A stretch of DNA of 62,301 nucleotides from Oscillospiraceae bacterium (GTDB lineage Bacteria > Bacillota > Clostridia > Oscillospirales > Ruminococcaceae), in contig CAAGBS010000028.1 in NCBI GenBank assembly GCA_900768125.1, positions 1-62,301 on the forward strand. Reading direction: 5' to 3'. The translations under genes were made by a program, and so were the position numbers. A model generated the notes under the pieces. The model saw only the letters and a list, made by a program, of their open reading frames with translations. It ran no database searches and was not told the DNA's origin. Below, piece by piece: positions 21,598 through 31,114 of this stretch (position 1 is its first letter; every line of letters begins with the position of its first letter).

Positions 21598-23057
21598 CGG
21601 TCGTCCCTCCCGTTGAGCACGCCGCCGTTGTCAAGAAGCTCGTGCTTGATGTCCCATAGCTTCCGGGAGAGATCTACATAGTAGTTGTGAGGATTCTCGA
21701 AGCGCAGCACCTCGGCCCACATGGTGTCTACCTGCTGCGCGCAGTAGCTTCGTATCTCATCGAGCGAGGGCTTGTCGTAGACCAGTTCGCCGGACTTGAA
21801 TACAGGCACCTGCAGTTCGCGGACGGTGAAATCAGTGAGGGTCTTTTTCTTCCAGGTGAAATCCGGGTCGAATATCGTCAGCGGCTTGGAAGCGTCGATA
21901 GTCTCGTCATAAACGCACAGCTGATCGGCGATGGCTTTGCCGTTGCTTTCGTAAATGCGGTAGAGCTTTTTGTAGTGCGGGTTGGTTATCTTCGCGACAT
22001 TTTCGGATATCTTTATCTTCGGGGTGATGACGCCGTTTTCCTCGACAGCTGCAAGCTTATACACGCCGCCGAATACCGGTTCGCTGCTGGCGGTGATGAG
22101 CCTTTCGCCCACGCCGAAAAGGTCGATTTTCGCGCCCTGTCTCAGCAGGTCGGATATCAGGTGCTCGTCAAGGCTGTTGGAGGCTACTATCCTGCAGTCG
22201 GGATAGCCGGCTTCGTCCAGCATTTTTCTTGCTTCGCGGGAAAGATACGCGATGTCGCCGGAATCCAGCCGGATACCGCACGGGCGTTTCCCGAGGGGCT
22301 TCAGGACATTGTCGAAAGCCTTTATCGCGTTGGGCACGCCGCTTTTCAGGACGTTGTAGGTATCCACCAGCAGCGTGGTGGAGTCGGGGTAAGTTCTGCA
22401 GTAGCTTTCGAATGCTTCAAGTTCGCTGTCGAACATCTGCACCCAGCTGTGCGCCATAGTTCCGGTGGCGGGGACTCCGTAAAGCTCGTCCGCGAGGACG
22501 CATGCAGTGCCTGCGCAGCCGCCGATATACGCCGCACGCGCGCCGAGGACCGCTCCGCTTGCACCCTGCGCCCTGCGCGAGCCGAACTCCGAGATAGCGC
22601 GTCCCTGAGCGGCGCGGACTATCCTGTTAGCCTTTGTCGCGATAAGGGACTGGTGATTTATCAGCAGAAGCACCATAGTCTCGATAAGCTGCGCCTGGAT
22701 AGCCGGAGCGCGTACAGTCAGCAGCGGCTCGGACGGGAACACAGGAGTACCCTCCGGGATAGCCCAGATATCGCCGGTGAATCTGAAATCCCGCAGATAA
22801 TCGAGGAAATCCTCGCTGAATATATTTTTTGCGCGGAGGTACTGTATATCTTCATCGGTGAAGCGCAGCCCCTGAATGTAATTTATGACCTGTTCCAGAC
22901 CCGCGCATATGGCGTAGCCGCCGCCGTCAGGCACTCTGCGGAAAAATACGTCGAAATATGCGATACGGTCGGCGTGCCTTGTGTTGAAGTAGCCGTTTCC
23001 CATTGTAAGCTGGTAGAAATCACACAGCATGGTGCAGTTCTGTTCGGTTATCATCAT
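21594..23057 (-). CDS. pncB: Nicotinate phosphoribosyltransferase
   Basis: A 487-residue enzyme that makes nicotinate mononucleotide from nicotinate and PRPP (NAD salvage). Family signatures: N-terminal LCDFYQLTMGNGYF, EFGSRRAQGASGAVLGARAAYIGG, MAHSWV with the histidine that is phosphorylated by ATP, and RLDSGDIAYLS. Start 23057 has GGAGGAG 6 bases upstream; the frame to 23126 lacks a site. It is followed with overlap by a hypothetical gene and preceded by an MBL-fold hydrolase gene 19 bases upstream. Confidence 0.93.
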   Translation of the reverse strand: MMITEQNCTMLCDFYQLTMGNGYFNTRHADRIAYFDVFFRRVPDGGGYAICAGLEQVINYIQGLRFTDEDIQYLRAKNIFSEDFLDYLRDFRFTGDIWAIPEGTPVFPSEPLLTVRAPAIQAQLIETMVLLLINHQSLIATKANRIVRAAQGRAISEFGSRRAQGASGAVLGARAAYIGGCAGTACVLADELYGVPATGTMAHSWVQMFDSELEAFESYCRTYPDSTTLLVDTYNVLKSGVPNAIKAFDNVLKPLGKRPCGIRLDSGDIAYLSREARKMLDEAGYPDCRIVASNSLDEHLISDLLRQGAKIDLFGVGERLITASSEPVFGGVYKLAAVEENGVITPKIKISENVAKITNPHYKKLYRIYESNGKAIADQLCVYDETIDASKPLTIFDPDFTWKKKTLTDFTVRELQVPVFKSGELVYDKPSLDEIRSYCAQQVDTMWAEVLRFENPHNYYVDLSRKLWDIKHELLDNGGVLNGRDDR

Positions 23058-23076
23058 TACATTCTCCTCCCTGATA

Positions 23077-23715
23077 TCAGTTGCTGTATCGTGCGAGATA
23101 CTGGTTGTTCGCACGCTCGTAGTCAAGCGTTGTGGAACTTCCGTGACCGGGGTAAAGCTTGTAGTCTCCGGGGAGTTTCGCTATTTTTTCGAGGCTGTCC
23201 AGCATATCACGGGTGCTGCCGGAGAATCCGTCAGTTCTGCCTATACCCATGCAGAATACCACGTCCCCGCAGAATGCGGAGGGTTCTCCGCCTATATCGG
23301 TGAAAAGCAGGCAGCTTCCGGCGGTGTGGCCGGGCGCAGCCATCACGCGGAACTTCACGCCCTCGGCGGCGAACTCTCCGCCGTCTGAGAAAAGCATATC
23401 CGGCTTTATCGGTCTGAACTCCACCGGCATGAAATCCGCCCAGCACTTGGCGGCGCTGGAGTACATCGCTTCGTCCGGCGCGCTTGCGAATATCTTCGCG
23501 CCGCTGTCTTCGCTGAGGGCGGCAGCGCCCGCGAAGTGGTCGTAGTGACCGTGGGTGATGAGGATAGTTCCGGCTTTCAGCCCATGGGTGCTGAGAAACA
23601 TTTCCACCTCGGTGGCGGACGCGGGGTCTATTATTACGGCGCGGGAATCATCGCCGGGGATAATATAGCAGTTGGTTCCCAGCGCTCCCAGCGGAAGCTG
23701 ATACATCTGCGGCAT
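23077..23715 (-). CDS. MBL-fold metallo-hydrolase (glyoxalase II-like)
   Basis: A 212-residue metallo-beta-lactamase-fold hydrolase. Metal ligands are visible: THGHYDH (about 54-60), APGHTAGS, CGDVVF and PGHG. Small proteins of this type hydrolyse thioesters such as S-lactoylglutathione or act on related substrates; many in clostridia lack glutathione, so the natural substrate is uncertain. It lies in the leftward rel, MBL, pncB gene row, 16 bases after rel, an arrangement seen in other Firmicutes. Confidence 0.88.
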   Translation of the reverse strand: MPQMYQLPLGALGTNCYIIPGDDSRAVIIDPASATEVEMFLSTHGLKAGTILITHGHYDHFAGAAALSEDSGAKIFASAPDEAMYSSAAKCWADFMPVEFRPIKPDMLFSDGGEFAAEGVKFRVMAAPGHTAGSCLLFTDIGGEPSAFCGDVVFCMGIGRTDGFSGSTRDMLDSLEKIAKLPGDYKLYPGHGSSTTLDYERANNQYLARYSN

Positions 23716-23731
23716 GATGTCCTCCTTTTTT

Positions 23732-25942
23732 TTACTGCTTTCCGGTTCGCTCGACTGAAATAACGCCGGGTATCTTCTGTATCCTGCTCATGACGTTTGA
23801 AAGCTGTTCCATTCCGGCTATCTCGACCGTCACCATAAGGCTCAGGTTGCCGTTTTTCAGGTGATGGGCGTTCATTTCCTGCAGCGGGATATGGTTTGCG
23901 GCGATGGCGGTGGTGATATCCGCGAGGATAGTTATGCGGTCCTCGGCGATGACGTCTACGGTTGCGCGGTAGGTGGAGTCCTCAGCGCCCGCCCAGCTTG
24001 CTTTCAGCCAGCGGTCCTTGTTTTCGGGGTCGTCGCGGTTGTTGATGACGTTAACGCAGTCCTGCTTGTGGATAGAAACGCCGAATCCACGCGTAACGAA
24101 GCCGATTATCGGGTCGCCGGGCAGCGGGTTGCAGCACTGTGCGAATTTCACCAGGCAGTTGTCCATGCCCTCGATGATGATACCCTTGCGGCGGCTGCGG
24201 CGGTTGTTCTCGTTTATGCTCTCCTGGGGGTCCTCGGCGACAGCCTGCACCGCCTGCTGTTCTTTGTGGCTGCGCAGCTGCTCTTCCTTTATGCGCTGGA
24301 CTATCTTCGCCATTGAAACGCCGCCGTAGCCTATCGCGGCGTACAGGTCGTCAACTGAACCCAGTCTCTGCCGCTGAGCCGCAGTCTGGAGTATCTCGGG
24401 CGTGATGGCGATGCTGTTGCGGCGGAACTCGTGTTCAAGCTCCTCCCTGCCGCGCTCGATGTTCTCCTCGCGGCATTCCTTCTTGAACCAGCTGCGAATC
24501 TTGCTCTTTGCCTCGGTGGTGCGGGCTATCTCCAGCCAGTTACGGTTCGGACCGTAATTCGGCGAGCCGGAGGTGAGTATCTCAACGATATCTCCGGTCT
24601 TTATCTGGTAATCGAAGCTCACCATTCTGCCGCCGACCTTGGCTCCGGTCATCTTGTTGCCGACCTGGGTGTGGATAGTATAGGCGAAATCCAGCACGGT
24701 TGCGCCCATCGGCAGCGAGATGACGTCGCCCTTGGGGGTGAACGCGAATACTTCGTCCGGCGCGAGGTCGGTCTTTATCGCGTCCGCGATGGCTTCAACG
24801 TCGTCCGCTTCCTGCTGGCGCTCCAGAAGCTGGCGTATCCAGTCGAAGCGCTTTTCGCCGGAGACGTTGCCGTTTATCCCCGCCTTGTATTTCCAGTGAG
24901 CCGCAACGCCGTACTGCGCGGTGTTGTGCATCTCAACGGTGCGAATCTGCACCTCGAACGGGATACCCTCGCGACCGATGACGGTGGTGTGCAGCGACTG
25001 GTAGCGGTTGGGCTTGGGGGTGGCGATGTAGTCCTTGAAGCGGTAGGGGATAGGACGGAACATGTCGTGGATAACGCCGAGGACGTTGTAGCACTCAATG
25101 ACAGACTGCACGATAACGCGCACGGCGTAAATATCGTAAATTTCGTCAAAACGCTTGTTCTTGACGTAAACTTTCTTGTAAATGCTGTAGATGGATTTTA
25201 CGCGTCCCTCGATGATGGGTTCCGGCTTGATATCGGAAATGCGCTCTCTTATGCGCTTTTTGATGCTTTCGATGAACGCGTCGCGCTCCTCCTTGTGAAG
25301 CGCTATCTGCTCCTCTACTTCCTTGCAGCCGTAGGGGTCGAGATAGTGGATAGCGATATCCTCCATCTCCTCCTTGACATCGCTCATACCTAAGCGGTGT
25401 GCGATGGGCGCGTAGAAGTTCATGGTCTCGAGGGAGGTCTTGCGCTGCTTCTCGGGCGGGCGCGCGGTGAGGGTGCGCATGTTGTGGAGACGGTCCGCAA
25501 GCTTGATGATTATGACTCTGATATCCTTGGACATCGCCATGAGTATCTTCCGGATATTTTCCGCCTGCTGTTCCTCCTTGGAGACCAGCGGGACCAGACC
25601 TATTTTGGTGACGCCGTCCACCATCAGCGCAACGTCTTCTCCGAACTTCTTGCGCAGCTCGTCAAGGGTGACGTCCGTGTCCTCTACCGTATCGTGCAGC
25701 AGCGCGGCGCAGATGGTGTCGGTATCCATGCAGTAGTCCAGCAGGATAGCCGCCACGGCGAGCGGGTGAGTGATATACGGGTCGCCGGAGGTGCGCAGCT
25801 GTCCCTCGTGCGCCTTTTCCGCGACCTTGTACGCCTGGGTTATCTTCTCCAGGTCGTAGGGCTTTTCGCTCGCCCTTATCCTCTCCACAAGCTGGTCGAA
25901 TGTCTTTACCGCTGTTCCTGCGGCTCCTGATTGACTTGTCAT
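23732..25942 (-). CDS. relA: Bifunctional (p)ppGpp synthetase/hydrolase Rel
   Basis: A 736-residue long RSH enzyme that makes and degrades the stringent-response alarmone. Order: HD hydrolase (about 45-200; HPLAVAAIL and ALLHDTVEDT intact), synthetase (about 240-350; YQSLHTTVIG), TGS (about 390-450; DEVFAFTPKGDVISLP), helical and zinc-finger region, and a C-terminal ACT domain. ATG 25942 with GGTGG upstream is preferred over GTG 25954, which overlaps the site. It follows recJ by 49 bases. Both catalytic halves appear intact. Confidence 0.94.
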   Translation of the reverse strand: MTSQSGAAGTAVKTFDQLVERIRASEKPYDLEKITQAYKVAEKAHEGQLRTSGDPYITHPLAVAAILLDYCMDTDTICAALLHDTVEDTDVTLDELRKKFGEDVALMVDGVTKIGLVPLVSKEEQQAENIRKILMAMSKDIRVIIIKLADRLHNMRTLTARPPEKQRKTSLETMNFYAPIAHRLGMSDVKEEMEDIAIHYLDPYGCKEVEEQIALHKEERDAFIESIKKRIRERISDIKPEPIIEGRVKSIYSIYKKVYVKNKRFDEIYDIYAVRVIVQSVIECYNVLGVIHDMFRPIPYRFKDYIATPKPNRYQSLHTTVIGREGIPFEVQIRTVEMHNTAQYGVAAHWKYKAGINGNVSGEKRFDWIRQLLERQQEADDVEAIADAIKTDLAPDEVFAFTPKGDVISLPMGATVLDFAYTIHTQVGNKMTGAKVGGRMVSFDYQIKTGDIVEILTSGSPNYGPNRNWLEIARTTEAKSKIRSWFKKECREENIERGREELEHEFRRNSIAITPEILQTAAQRQRLGSVDDLYAAIGYGGVSMAKIVQRIKEEQLRSHKEQQAVQAVAEDPQESINENNRRSRRKGIIIEGMDNCLVKFAQCCNPLPGDPIIGFVTRGFGVSIHKQDCVNVINNRDDPENKDRWLKASWAGAEDSTYRATVDVIAEDRITILADITTAIAANHIPLQEMNAHHLKNGNLSLMVTVEIAGMEQLSNVMSRIQKIPGVISVERTGKQ

Positions 25943-25991
25943 GCTGAATACCACCCTTCACGGCTGTGCGCCGCTTATTTCTGCGTCCCCT

Positions 25992-28013
25992 TTATCCGGC
26001 TGCAAGGTCCTGCCGGAGCTGTGCTATGAGACCTGTTCCTATCAGGTCGGTTTTTGCGGATACCGGCAGCAGGGTGACGCGCTCGCCGTCCGCAGATATT
26101 TCCGCCATGCCCGCCTGTGCGAATGCGTCCATCGCTATACGGAGCATGCAGTAGTTGAGGTTTCCGCCGTCGTATACGCACATATCCTCTGCGGACATGT
26201 TTCCGTTGTGCCTGCGTATCAGGTCGTAGACTGCCATCAGCGCACTGCGGTCGGGAATGACCCGTGGAGCCAGCCGCTTGTCGCAGCCCTCTCCGCGGGA
26301 TATTTCCTCATAGGTGCGGAGCGCCGCGAAGAATCTGTCCTCGCGGAAATCTGCGGGTCTCATCTCCGCAATGCGAAGTTCCACGCTTGTATTGCCGCGA
26401 AATTCATTGAGTTCCACCGAAGCGATGATATCAACGCTGCTGCCTATCGCGGCGCAGCACTTCGCAAACGGCATTGTGAAGCTTATCGCACGGAGCGTAA
26501 CTCCACCGGTCTGCACCTCCATTGAGGTGTATTTGCCGTCTTTAAGCGGGCGCTTGGATACCACCGTGCAGTTCCTGAACAGGAAAAGCGGTCTGCGGTT
26601 GCCTTCGCCGCATGGCTCCAGCTTCATCAGTTCCGCTACCTGCTCTGCTGTCAGGCGGTCGCCGGTCATCTCCATGTCGGCGCAGACGGCGTATTCCGGC
26701 ATTTTGGGATTGCTCTGCCTGCAGTATGCGTACACCATCTGGCGGAAAGTCTCGATATCCTCCGGCTTCAGGGAAAATCCGCCGGCTTTCGGGTGGCCGC
26801 CGAATTTGGTCAGCACGCGGCTGCACCCCTCCAGCAGCCTGTATATCGAAAATCCGTCTATTCCCCGCGCGGAGCCTCTTGCCTCGCCGTTTTCGACTGA
26901 AATCACAAGCACGGGCTTTCCGTACTTATTGAGCAGCTTTGAGCACACCAGTCCGATAACTCCATGCTTCCACCCCTCGCCGGAGACGACCAGCACGCGT
27001 TCGCGGAGTAGCTCCGGACGCTGCTCTATCTGCTGAGCGGCTTCCTGCATTATGCGGTTTTCTTCCTCGGTGCGCTGGTTGTTGCACAGGGTGAGTTCCT
27101 CGCAGATGAGCGAAGCCTGCTCCGGGCTTTCAGTCAGCAGAAGCTCGACTGCGCGGTCGGCGCGTGAGATACGTCCTACTGCGTTTATCCTCGGCGCGAT
27201 CGAGAATGCTATGTTGGTGGAATCCACCTTTGCAGGCTCCAGACCGGCGCTTTTTACCAGGCGGTCAAGCCCCTGGTTCTGGCTGCTGCGGATATTTTCC
27301 AGACCGCGCCGCACGATATAGCGGTTCTCGCCGATGAGCGGCATAACGTCCGCGACCGTGCCCAGCGCGGCGAGGTCGGCGTACTGCTCCATCACGAACG
27401 CCTCGTCTTCTTCGAGGGCGCACAGCAGCTTTAAGACTACGCCTGCTCCGCACAGGTCCTTGAACGGGGAGTTGTCGTCCGCGCGGTGCGGGTCAACGCA
27501 CGCCTCGCACACGGGAAGTTCCTGCGGGGGCTGGTGGTGGTCGGTGATGACCAGCTGAGCGCCGCGCTCGGCGATGTATTTCGCTTCTTCGACTGCGGAA
27601 ACGCCGTTGTCCACGGTGACGACAAGTTCCGTCCCCGCGTCGAGGATACGCTTCAGGGCTTCGATATTCATGCCGTAGCCCTCGCTGCGGTCGGGTATGT
27701 AGTATTCTGCGTCCGCGCCCATGGCGCTGAGATATCCGTACAGCATGGCGGTGGAGGTTATGCCGTCGCAGTCGTAGTCGCCGAAGACGGTTATCTTCTT
27801 TCCCTCGTCAAGGGCGCTGCGAATGACCTCTGCGGCGGTCTCCATATCTTTCATCAGCAGCGGGTCGGACAGTTCGCTGCACCCGAAAAATTCCATGGCG
27901 CGGTCAAGGGTGGTTATCCCCCGGCTGAGCATAACTCCGCCGAGGAGATCCCCAAACTGCCTTGTGACCTCATTTCCGGACGCGGGCGCCGCCGCGCAAA
28001 GCCATTTTTTCAA
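25992..28013 (-). CDS. recJ: Single-stranded-DNA-specific exonuclease RecJ
   Basis: A 673-residue DHH phosphoesterase that degrades single-stranded DNA 5' to 3' in recombination and repair. Motifs: VFGDYDCDGITSTA (about 75-88), VVTVDNGVS, VITDHHQPP with the DHH triad, and in the DHHA1 domain GGHPKAGGFSL. An OB-fold follows, and a C-terminal part of about 110 residues extends beyond the core, as in many clostridial RecJ proteins. It lies between purB and rel, all leftward, with short spacers. Confidence 0.93.
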   Translation of the reverse strand: MKKWLCAAAPASGNEVTRQFGDLLGGVMLSRGITTLDRAMEFFGCSELSDPLLMKDMETAAEVIRSALDEGKKITVFGDYDCDGITSTAMLYGYLSAMGADAEYYIPDRSEGYGMNIEALKRILDAGTELVVTVDNGVSAVEEAKYIAERGAQLVITDHHQPPQELPVCEACVDPHRADDNSPFKDLCGAGVVLKLLCALEEDEAFVMEQYADLAALGTVADVMPLIGENRYIVRRGLENIRSSQNQGLDRLVKSAGLEPAKVDSTNIAFSIAPRINAVGRISRADRAVELLLTESPEQASLICEELTLCNNQRTEEENRIMQEAAQQIEQRPELLRERVLVVSGEGWKHGVIGLVCSKLLNKYGKPVLVISVENGEARGSARGIDGFSIYRLLEGCSRVLTKFGGHPKAGGFSLKPEDIETFRQMVYAYCRQSNPKMPEYAVCADMEMTGDRLTAEQVAELMKLEPCGEGNRRPLFLFRNCTVVSKRPLKDGKYTSMEVQTGGVTLRAISFTMPFAKCCAAIGSSVDIIASVELNEFRGNTSVELRIAEMRPADFREDRFFAALRTYEEISRGEGCDKRLAPRVIPDRSALMAVYDLIRRHNGNMSAEDMCVYDGGNLNYCMLRIAMDAFAQAGMAEISADGERVTLLPVSAKTDLIGTGLIAQLRQDLAAG

Positions 28014-28028
28014 TACTGCCGCCCCTTT

Positions 28029-29468
28029 TTATACGTTAAGCTCCACATGCTCGCCGAGAAGCTCCTTGTTCTTTTCGAGAACCGGTGCAACGAAGTCCCT
28101 GAGGAACTCCTCCACCTGCTCGGGAGCGCGTCCGGTGTAGTTTTCGGGCTTGAGCACAGCCATTATCTCCTCCTCGGAGATCATGAACAGCGGGTCGCCT
28201 GCGATACGCTTTACGAGGTCGTTCTCGCCGCCCTGCTCCTTTACTACGGCTGCGGCGGCTATGCTGTGCTTGCGGAGCGCTTCGTGGAGCACCTGGCGGT
28301 CGCCGCCCTTTTCGACAGCTCTCATCATGATGTTTTCAGTCGCCATGAACGGCAGCTCGCGCATAACGCGCTGCTCGATGACCTTGGGGTATACCATCAG
28401 ACCGTCGGTGATGTTTATCATGATGTTGAGTATAGCGTCAACGCCGAGGAAGCCCTCGGCAACGGAGATACGCTTGTTCGCGCTGTCGTCCAGCGTTCTC
28501 TCGAACCACTGCGTGCCTGCGGTGAACGCGGGGTTCAGGGTGTCTATCATAACGTATCTCGACAGGGAGGTGATACGCTCTGCGCGCATGGGGTTGCGCT
28601 TGTAGGGCATTGCGGAGGAGCCTATCTGGTTCTTTTCGAACGGCTCTTCCATCTCCTTGAAGTTCGCGAGGATACGCAGGTCGTTGCTGAACTTGGAGCA
28701 GGTCTGAGCGATACCGCCGAGGGTAGCCAGCACCATGCTGTCCATCTTTCTGGAGTAGGTCTGACCGCTTACGGGCACGCATGCGTCAAAGCCCATCTCG
28801 TTGGCGATGGATTTTTCGAGCGCCTTTATCTTCGCGCTGTCGCCGCCGAAAAGCTCCACGAAGCTTGCCTGTGTGCCGGTGGTGCCTTTCTGACCGAGCA
28901 GCTTCAGCGTGGAGATACGGTATTCTATCTCGTCATAGTCCATCAGCAGTTCGTTTATCCACAGGGAAGCGCGTTTTCCTACCGTGGTAAGCTGTGCGGG
29001 CTGCAGGTGCGTGTAGGCGAGGCAGGACTGGCTCTTGTGCTCGTCAGCGAACTTTGCGAGATTGCTGATGACGTTTACCAGCTTTTTCTTCACAAGCTGC
29101 AGCGCGTCGCGCATGATGATGACGTCTGTGTTGTCGCCGACGTAGCAGGAAGTTGCGCCCAGGTGGATTATTCCCTTTGCCTTGGGGCACTGTACTCCAT
29201 AAGCGTAAACGTGGGACATTACATCGTGGCGGACGAGCTTTTCGCGCTCCTCGGCTACGGCGTAGTTGATGTCATCAACGTGCGCTTCCAGCTCGTCTAC
29301 CTGCTCCTGTGTGATAGGCAGACCCAGCTTCATCTCGCCGCGGGCAAGCGCGACCCACAGGCGGCGCCATGTGGAAAACTTCTTGTCTGCGGAAAAGATG
29401 TACTGCATTTCCTTGCTGGCGTATCGGGTGCAGAACGGGCTTTCGTAGGTAGAATAATCTCTTGACAT
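28029..29468 (-). CDS. purB: Adenylosuccinate lyase
   Basis: A 479-residue enzyme of purine synthesis that releases fumarate from SAICAR and adenylosuccinate. Fumarase-superfamily signatures: HLGATSCYVGDNTD, THLQPAQLTTVGKR and the signature loop GSSAMPYKRNPMRAE. It is first of the leftward purB-recJ-rel-MBL-pncB row. A promoter (TTGTAT, 17, TAAAAT) lies at 29513-29541 and AAGGAG precedes the start. Length fits the longer lyase subtype. Confidence 0.95.
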   Translation of the reverse strand: MSRDYSTYESPFCTRYASKEMQYIFSADKKFSTWRRLWVALARGEMKLGLPITQEQVDELEAHVDDINYAVAEEREKLVRHDVMSHVYAYGVQCPKAKGIIHLGATSCYVGDNTDVIIMRDALQLVKKKLVNVISNLAKFADEHKSQSCLAYTHLQPAQLTTVGKRASLWINELLMDYDEIEYRISTLKLLGQKGTTGTQASFVELFGGDSAKIKALEKSIANEMGFDACVPVSGQTYSRKMDSMVLATLGGIAQTCSKFSNDLRILANFKEMEEPFEKNQIGSSAMPYKRNPMRAERITSLSRYVMIDTLNPAFTAGTQWFERTLDDSANKRISVAEGFLGVDAILNIMINITDGLMVYPKVIEQRVMRELPFMATENIMMRAVEKGGDRQVLHEALRKHSIAAAAVVKEQGGENDLVKRIAGDPLFMISEEEIMAVLKPENYTGRAPEQVEEFLRDFVAPVLEKNKELLGEHVELNV

Positions 29469-29512
29469 TGTTTTTCTCCTTATGTGGTTTATAAAGTATA
29501 AAATACTATTTT

Positions 29513-29541
29513 ATTTTAGCACAAAACGTCGATTTATACAA
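29513..29541 (-). promoter_or_regulatory. purB promoter
   Basis: Minus-strand TTGTAT (29536-29541), 17 bases, TAAAAT (29513-29518), 45 bases before the purB start. No purine-riboswitch-like leader is present; the leader is too short. Confidence 0.55.
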
Positions 29542-29698
29542 GAGTTTTTTGCACAAAAACGCCTGCGTGCCGTAATTTTACATCAGCGCATGCATATAAT
29601 ATATCAGAGGGACTGTTACAGGCAGGCTGCGCCGCCAGCCGCTTTGGTGAAATTGCACATAAACAGACCGATAGGCATATAATAATTTGTTTATTCAG

Positions 29699-29800
29699 TA
29701 CCTTGCAAAACATAATACCTTGTGGTAAAATAAGAGCATGGAACAGGGAACACAGTTCCGATTTTTTTGATGAGGCTACCTTGCGAAACAAAGTACCTTG
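29699..29800 (+). promoter_or_regulatory. padR promoter with two repeated operators
   Basis: Two 24-bp direct copies of TACCTTGCNAAACANANTACCTTG at 29699-29722 and 29777-29800 differ at three positions. TTGCAA (29703-29708), 17 bases and TAAAAT (29726-29731) form a promoter overlapped by the first copy. Similar TACCTTG pairs stand before many clostridial padR genes. The encoded PadR protein probably binds both and represses its operon. Confidence 0.75.
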
Positions 29801-29830
29801 GTTTGCAGAAAAGTCCATCGGAGGTGAAAA

Positions 29831-30145
29831 ATGAACTCTCAGCTAAAACGAGGGACGCTGGAGCTTTGCGTGCTTTCGATACTATGCAAAGGCGACTGCT
29901 ACGGCTATGAGCTGGTCAACCGTATATCTGAATGCATGCAGATAACGGAGGGCACGATATATCCGCTGATGAAGCGGCTGAAAGACAACGGTCTGATAGA
30001 TTCCTACATAGTGGAATCGCAGGAGGGTCCGCCCAGGAAATATTACAGGGTAACGGACAGCGGCAGGGCGGAAAAGGAAACGCTGCTGAAAGAATGGTTT
30101 GAGTTTGTTGACAGCATAAATGCGCTGCTGAAAGGGGACGAGTAA
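29831..30145 (+). CDS. PadR-family transcriptional regulator
   Basis: A 104-residue winged-helix repressor: LKRGTLELCVLSILCKGDCYGYELVNRIS, then TEGTIYPLMKRLKDNGLIDSY and a wing PPRKYYRVTDSGRAE. It is of the short PadR type with a single C-terminal dimerisation helix. A GGAGGTG site precedes ATG 29831. It is first in a four-gene operon with a HAAS membrane protein and two DUF4097 proteins, the usual setting of envelope-stress type regulators. The operators lie directly upstream. Confidence 0.9.
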   Translation: MNSQLKRGTLELCVLSILCKGDCYGYELVNRISECMQITEGTIYPLMKRLKDNGLIDSYIVESQEGPPRKYYRVTDSGRAEKETLLKEWFEFVDSINALLKGDE

Positions 30146-31102
30146 ATGATAGCGAAAAATAAGGGAGACTTTCTGTATAATCTCCATAACGAATTACACA
30201 GGATAGGAATAGACGACGACGAGGAGATATTCGCCGATTTCGAGGAGCACTTCAAGGCGAGCCGGGAAGAGGGGCTGACCGAGGAGGAGACCTGCGAAAA
30301 GCTGGGCGACGTCAAGGAGATAGCCCGCAACTACCTCGATATCGAGAGCACACGGTTAAACTCCATCGTGGCGGGCGCTATCGAGAATCAGCGGAGGGTA
30401 TCCCTGACGAAGCCGGGCGAGAAGCTGCCGGCTGACCTCTCGCTGGTGCAGGAGCAGTCCGCTGATACTCAGCAGACTGAGCCGCAGGAAGCGCCCGCGA
30501 TAAGGGAGTACACCCCCGAGCATATCGCGGAGGAGACCGCGCCGTCCGCTCCGGCTTCGCCGAAGATAAACCTTGTGAAGCCCGAGCCGCAGGAGGCTCC
30601 ACGGGAATACACCCCTCAGCACACCGCAAATGAGCAGGCGGCGGGCGGTTCTATCCCGAAGCAGACTGACGAGCGGTATCAGTACAATTCCACCAGCAGG
30701 CAGGGCGAGGTGCCGCCGCAGTGCGTTCCTCCGGTGGGCGAACACGCTAAGGAAGGCGGCTTTAAGTTCAGCGATGTGAAAGGCATGAAGCCCAACTGCA
30801 ACGCCGGAAAGCTGATAGGCTGCATAGTCCTTGACGTGCTTCTGTGGTCGTGGCTTATCCCGCTGGTGATATCATGTATCTTCGGCGGGCTTGGTTCCAT
30901 GGCGATGGGACTGTTGAGCGGAGGTTTCGGTCAGATATTCGGTGTTTCGCAGTTCCACCCGCTGAGCAGGATATTCCTCGGCACAGGAATGATAAGCGGC
31001 GCTGTGCTGGTCGGCTGTGGAATATGCGGTCTTTGCAGGGCTGTGTTCCACTGGATAAAGGCGATAGTCATAGATCACATCAAGGCTGTCTACGGATTGT
31101 AA
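30146..31102 (+). CDS. HAAS/DUF1700-type membrane protein
   Basis: A 318-residue protein. Residues 1-75 (FLYNLHNELHRIGIDDDEEIFADFEEHFKASREEGLTEEETCEKLGDVKEIARNYL) match the HAAS helical signalling domain that accompanies PadR regulators. A disordered Pro/Glu/Gln stretch follows (about 90-205, with two copies of the REYTPEH/REYTPQH type). Two transmembrane helices lie at about 230-255 and 275-305. It starts directly after the padR stop. It probably links the membrane to the PadR-controlled response; mechanism inferred. Confidence 0.7.
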   Translation: MIAKNKGDFLYNLHNELHRIGIDDDEEIFADFEEHFKASREEGLTEEETCEKLGDVKEIARNYLDIESTRLNSIVAGAIENQRRVSLTKPGEKLPADLSLVQEQSADTQQTEPQEAPAIREYTPEHIAEETAPSAPASPKINLVKPEPQEAPREYTPQHTANEQAAGGSIPKQTDERYQYNSTSRQGEVPPQCVPPVGEHAKEGGFKFSDVKGMKPNCNAGKLIGCIVLDVLLWSWLIPLVISCIFGGLGSMAMGLLSGGFGQIFGVSQFHPLSRIFLGTGMISGAVLVGCGICGLCRAVFHWIKAIVIDHIKAVYGL

Positions 31103-31114
31103 GGAGGCGTCGGC

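Noticed and set aside
21687..23303. 538-codon ORF on the plus strand
   Set aside because: Antisense to pncB and the MBL-fold gene.
27486..29465. 659-codon ORF on the plus strand
   Set aside because: Antisense to recJ and purB, whose catalytic motifs are clear. No ribosome-binding site or family.
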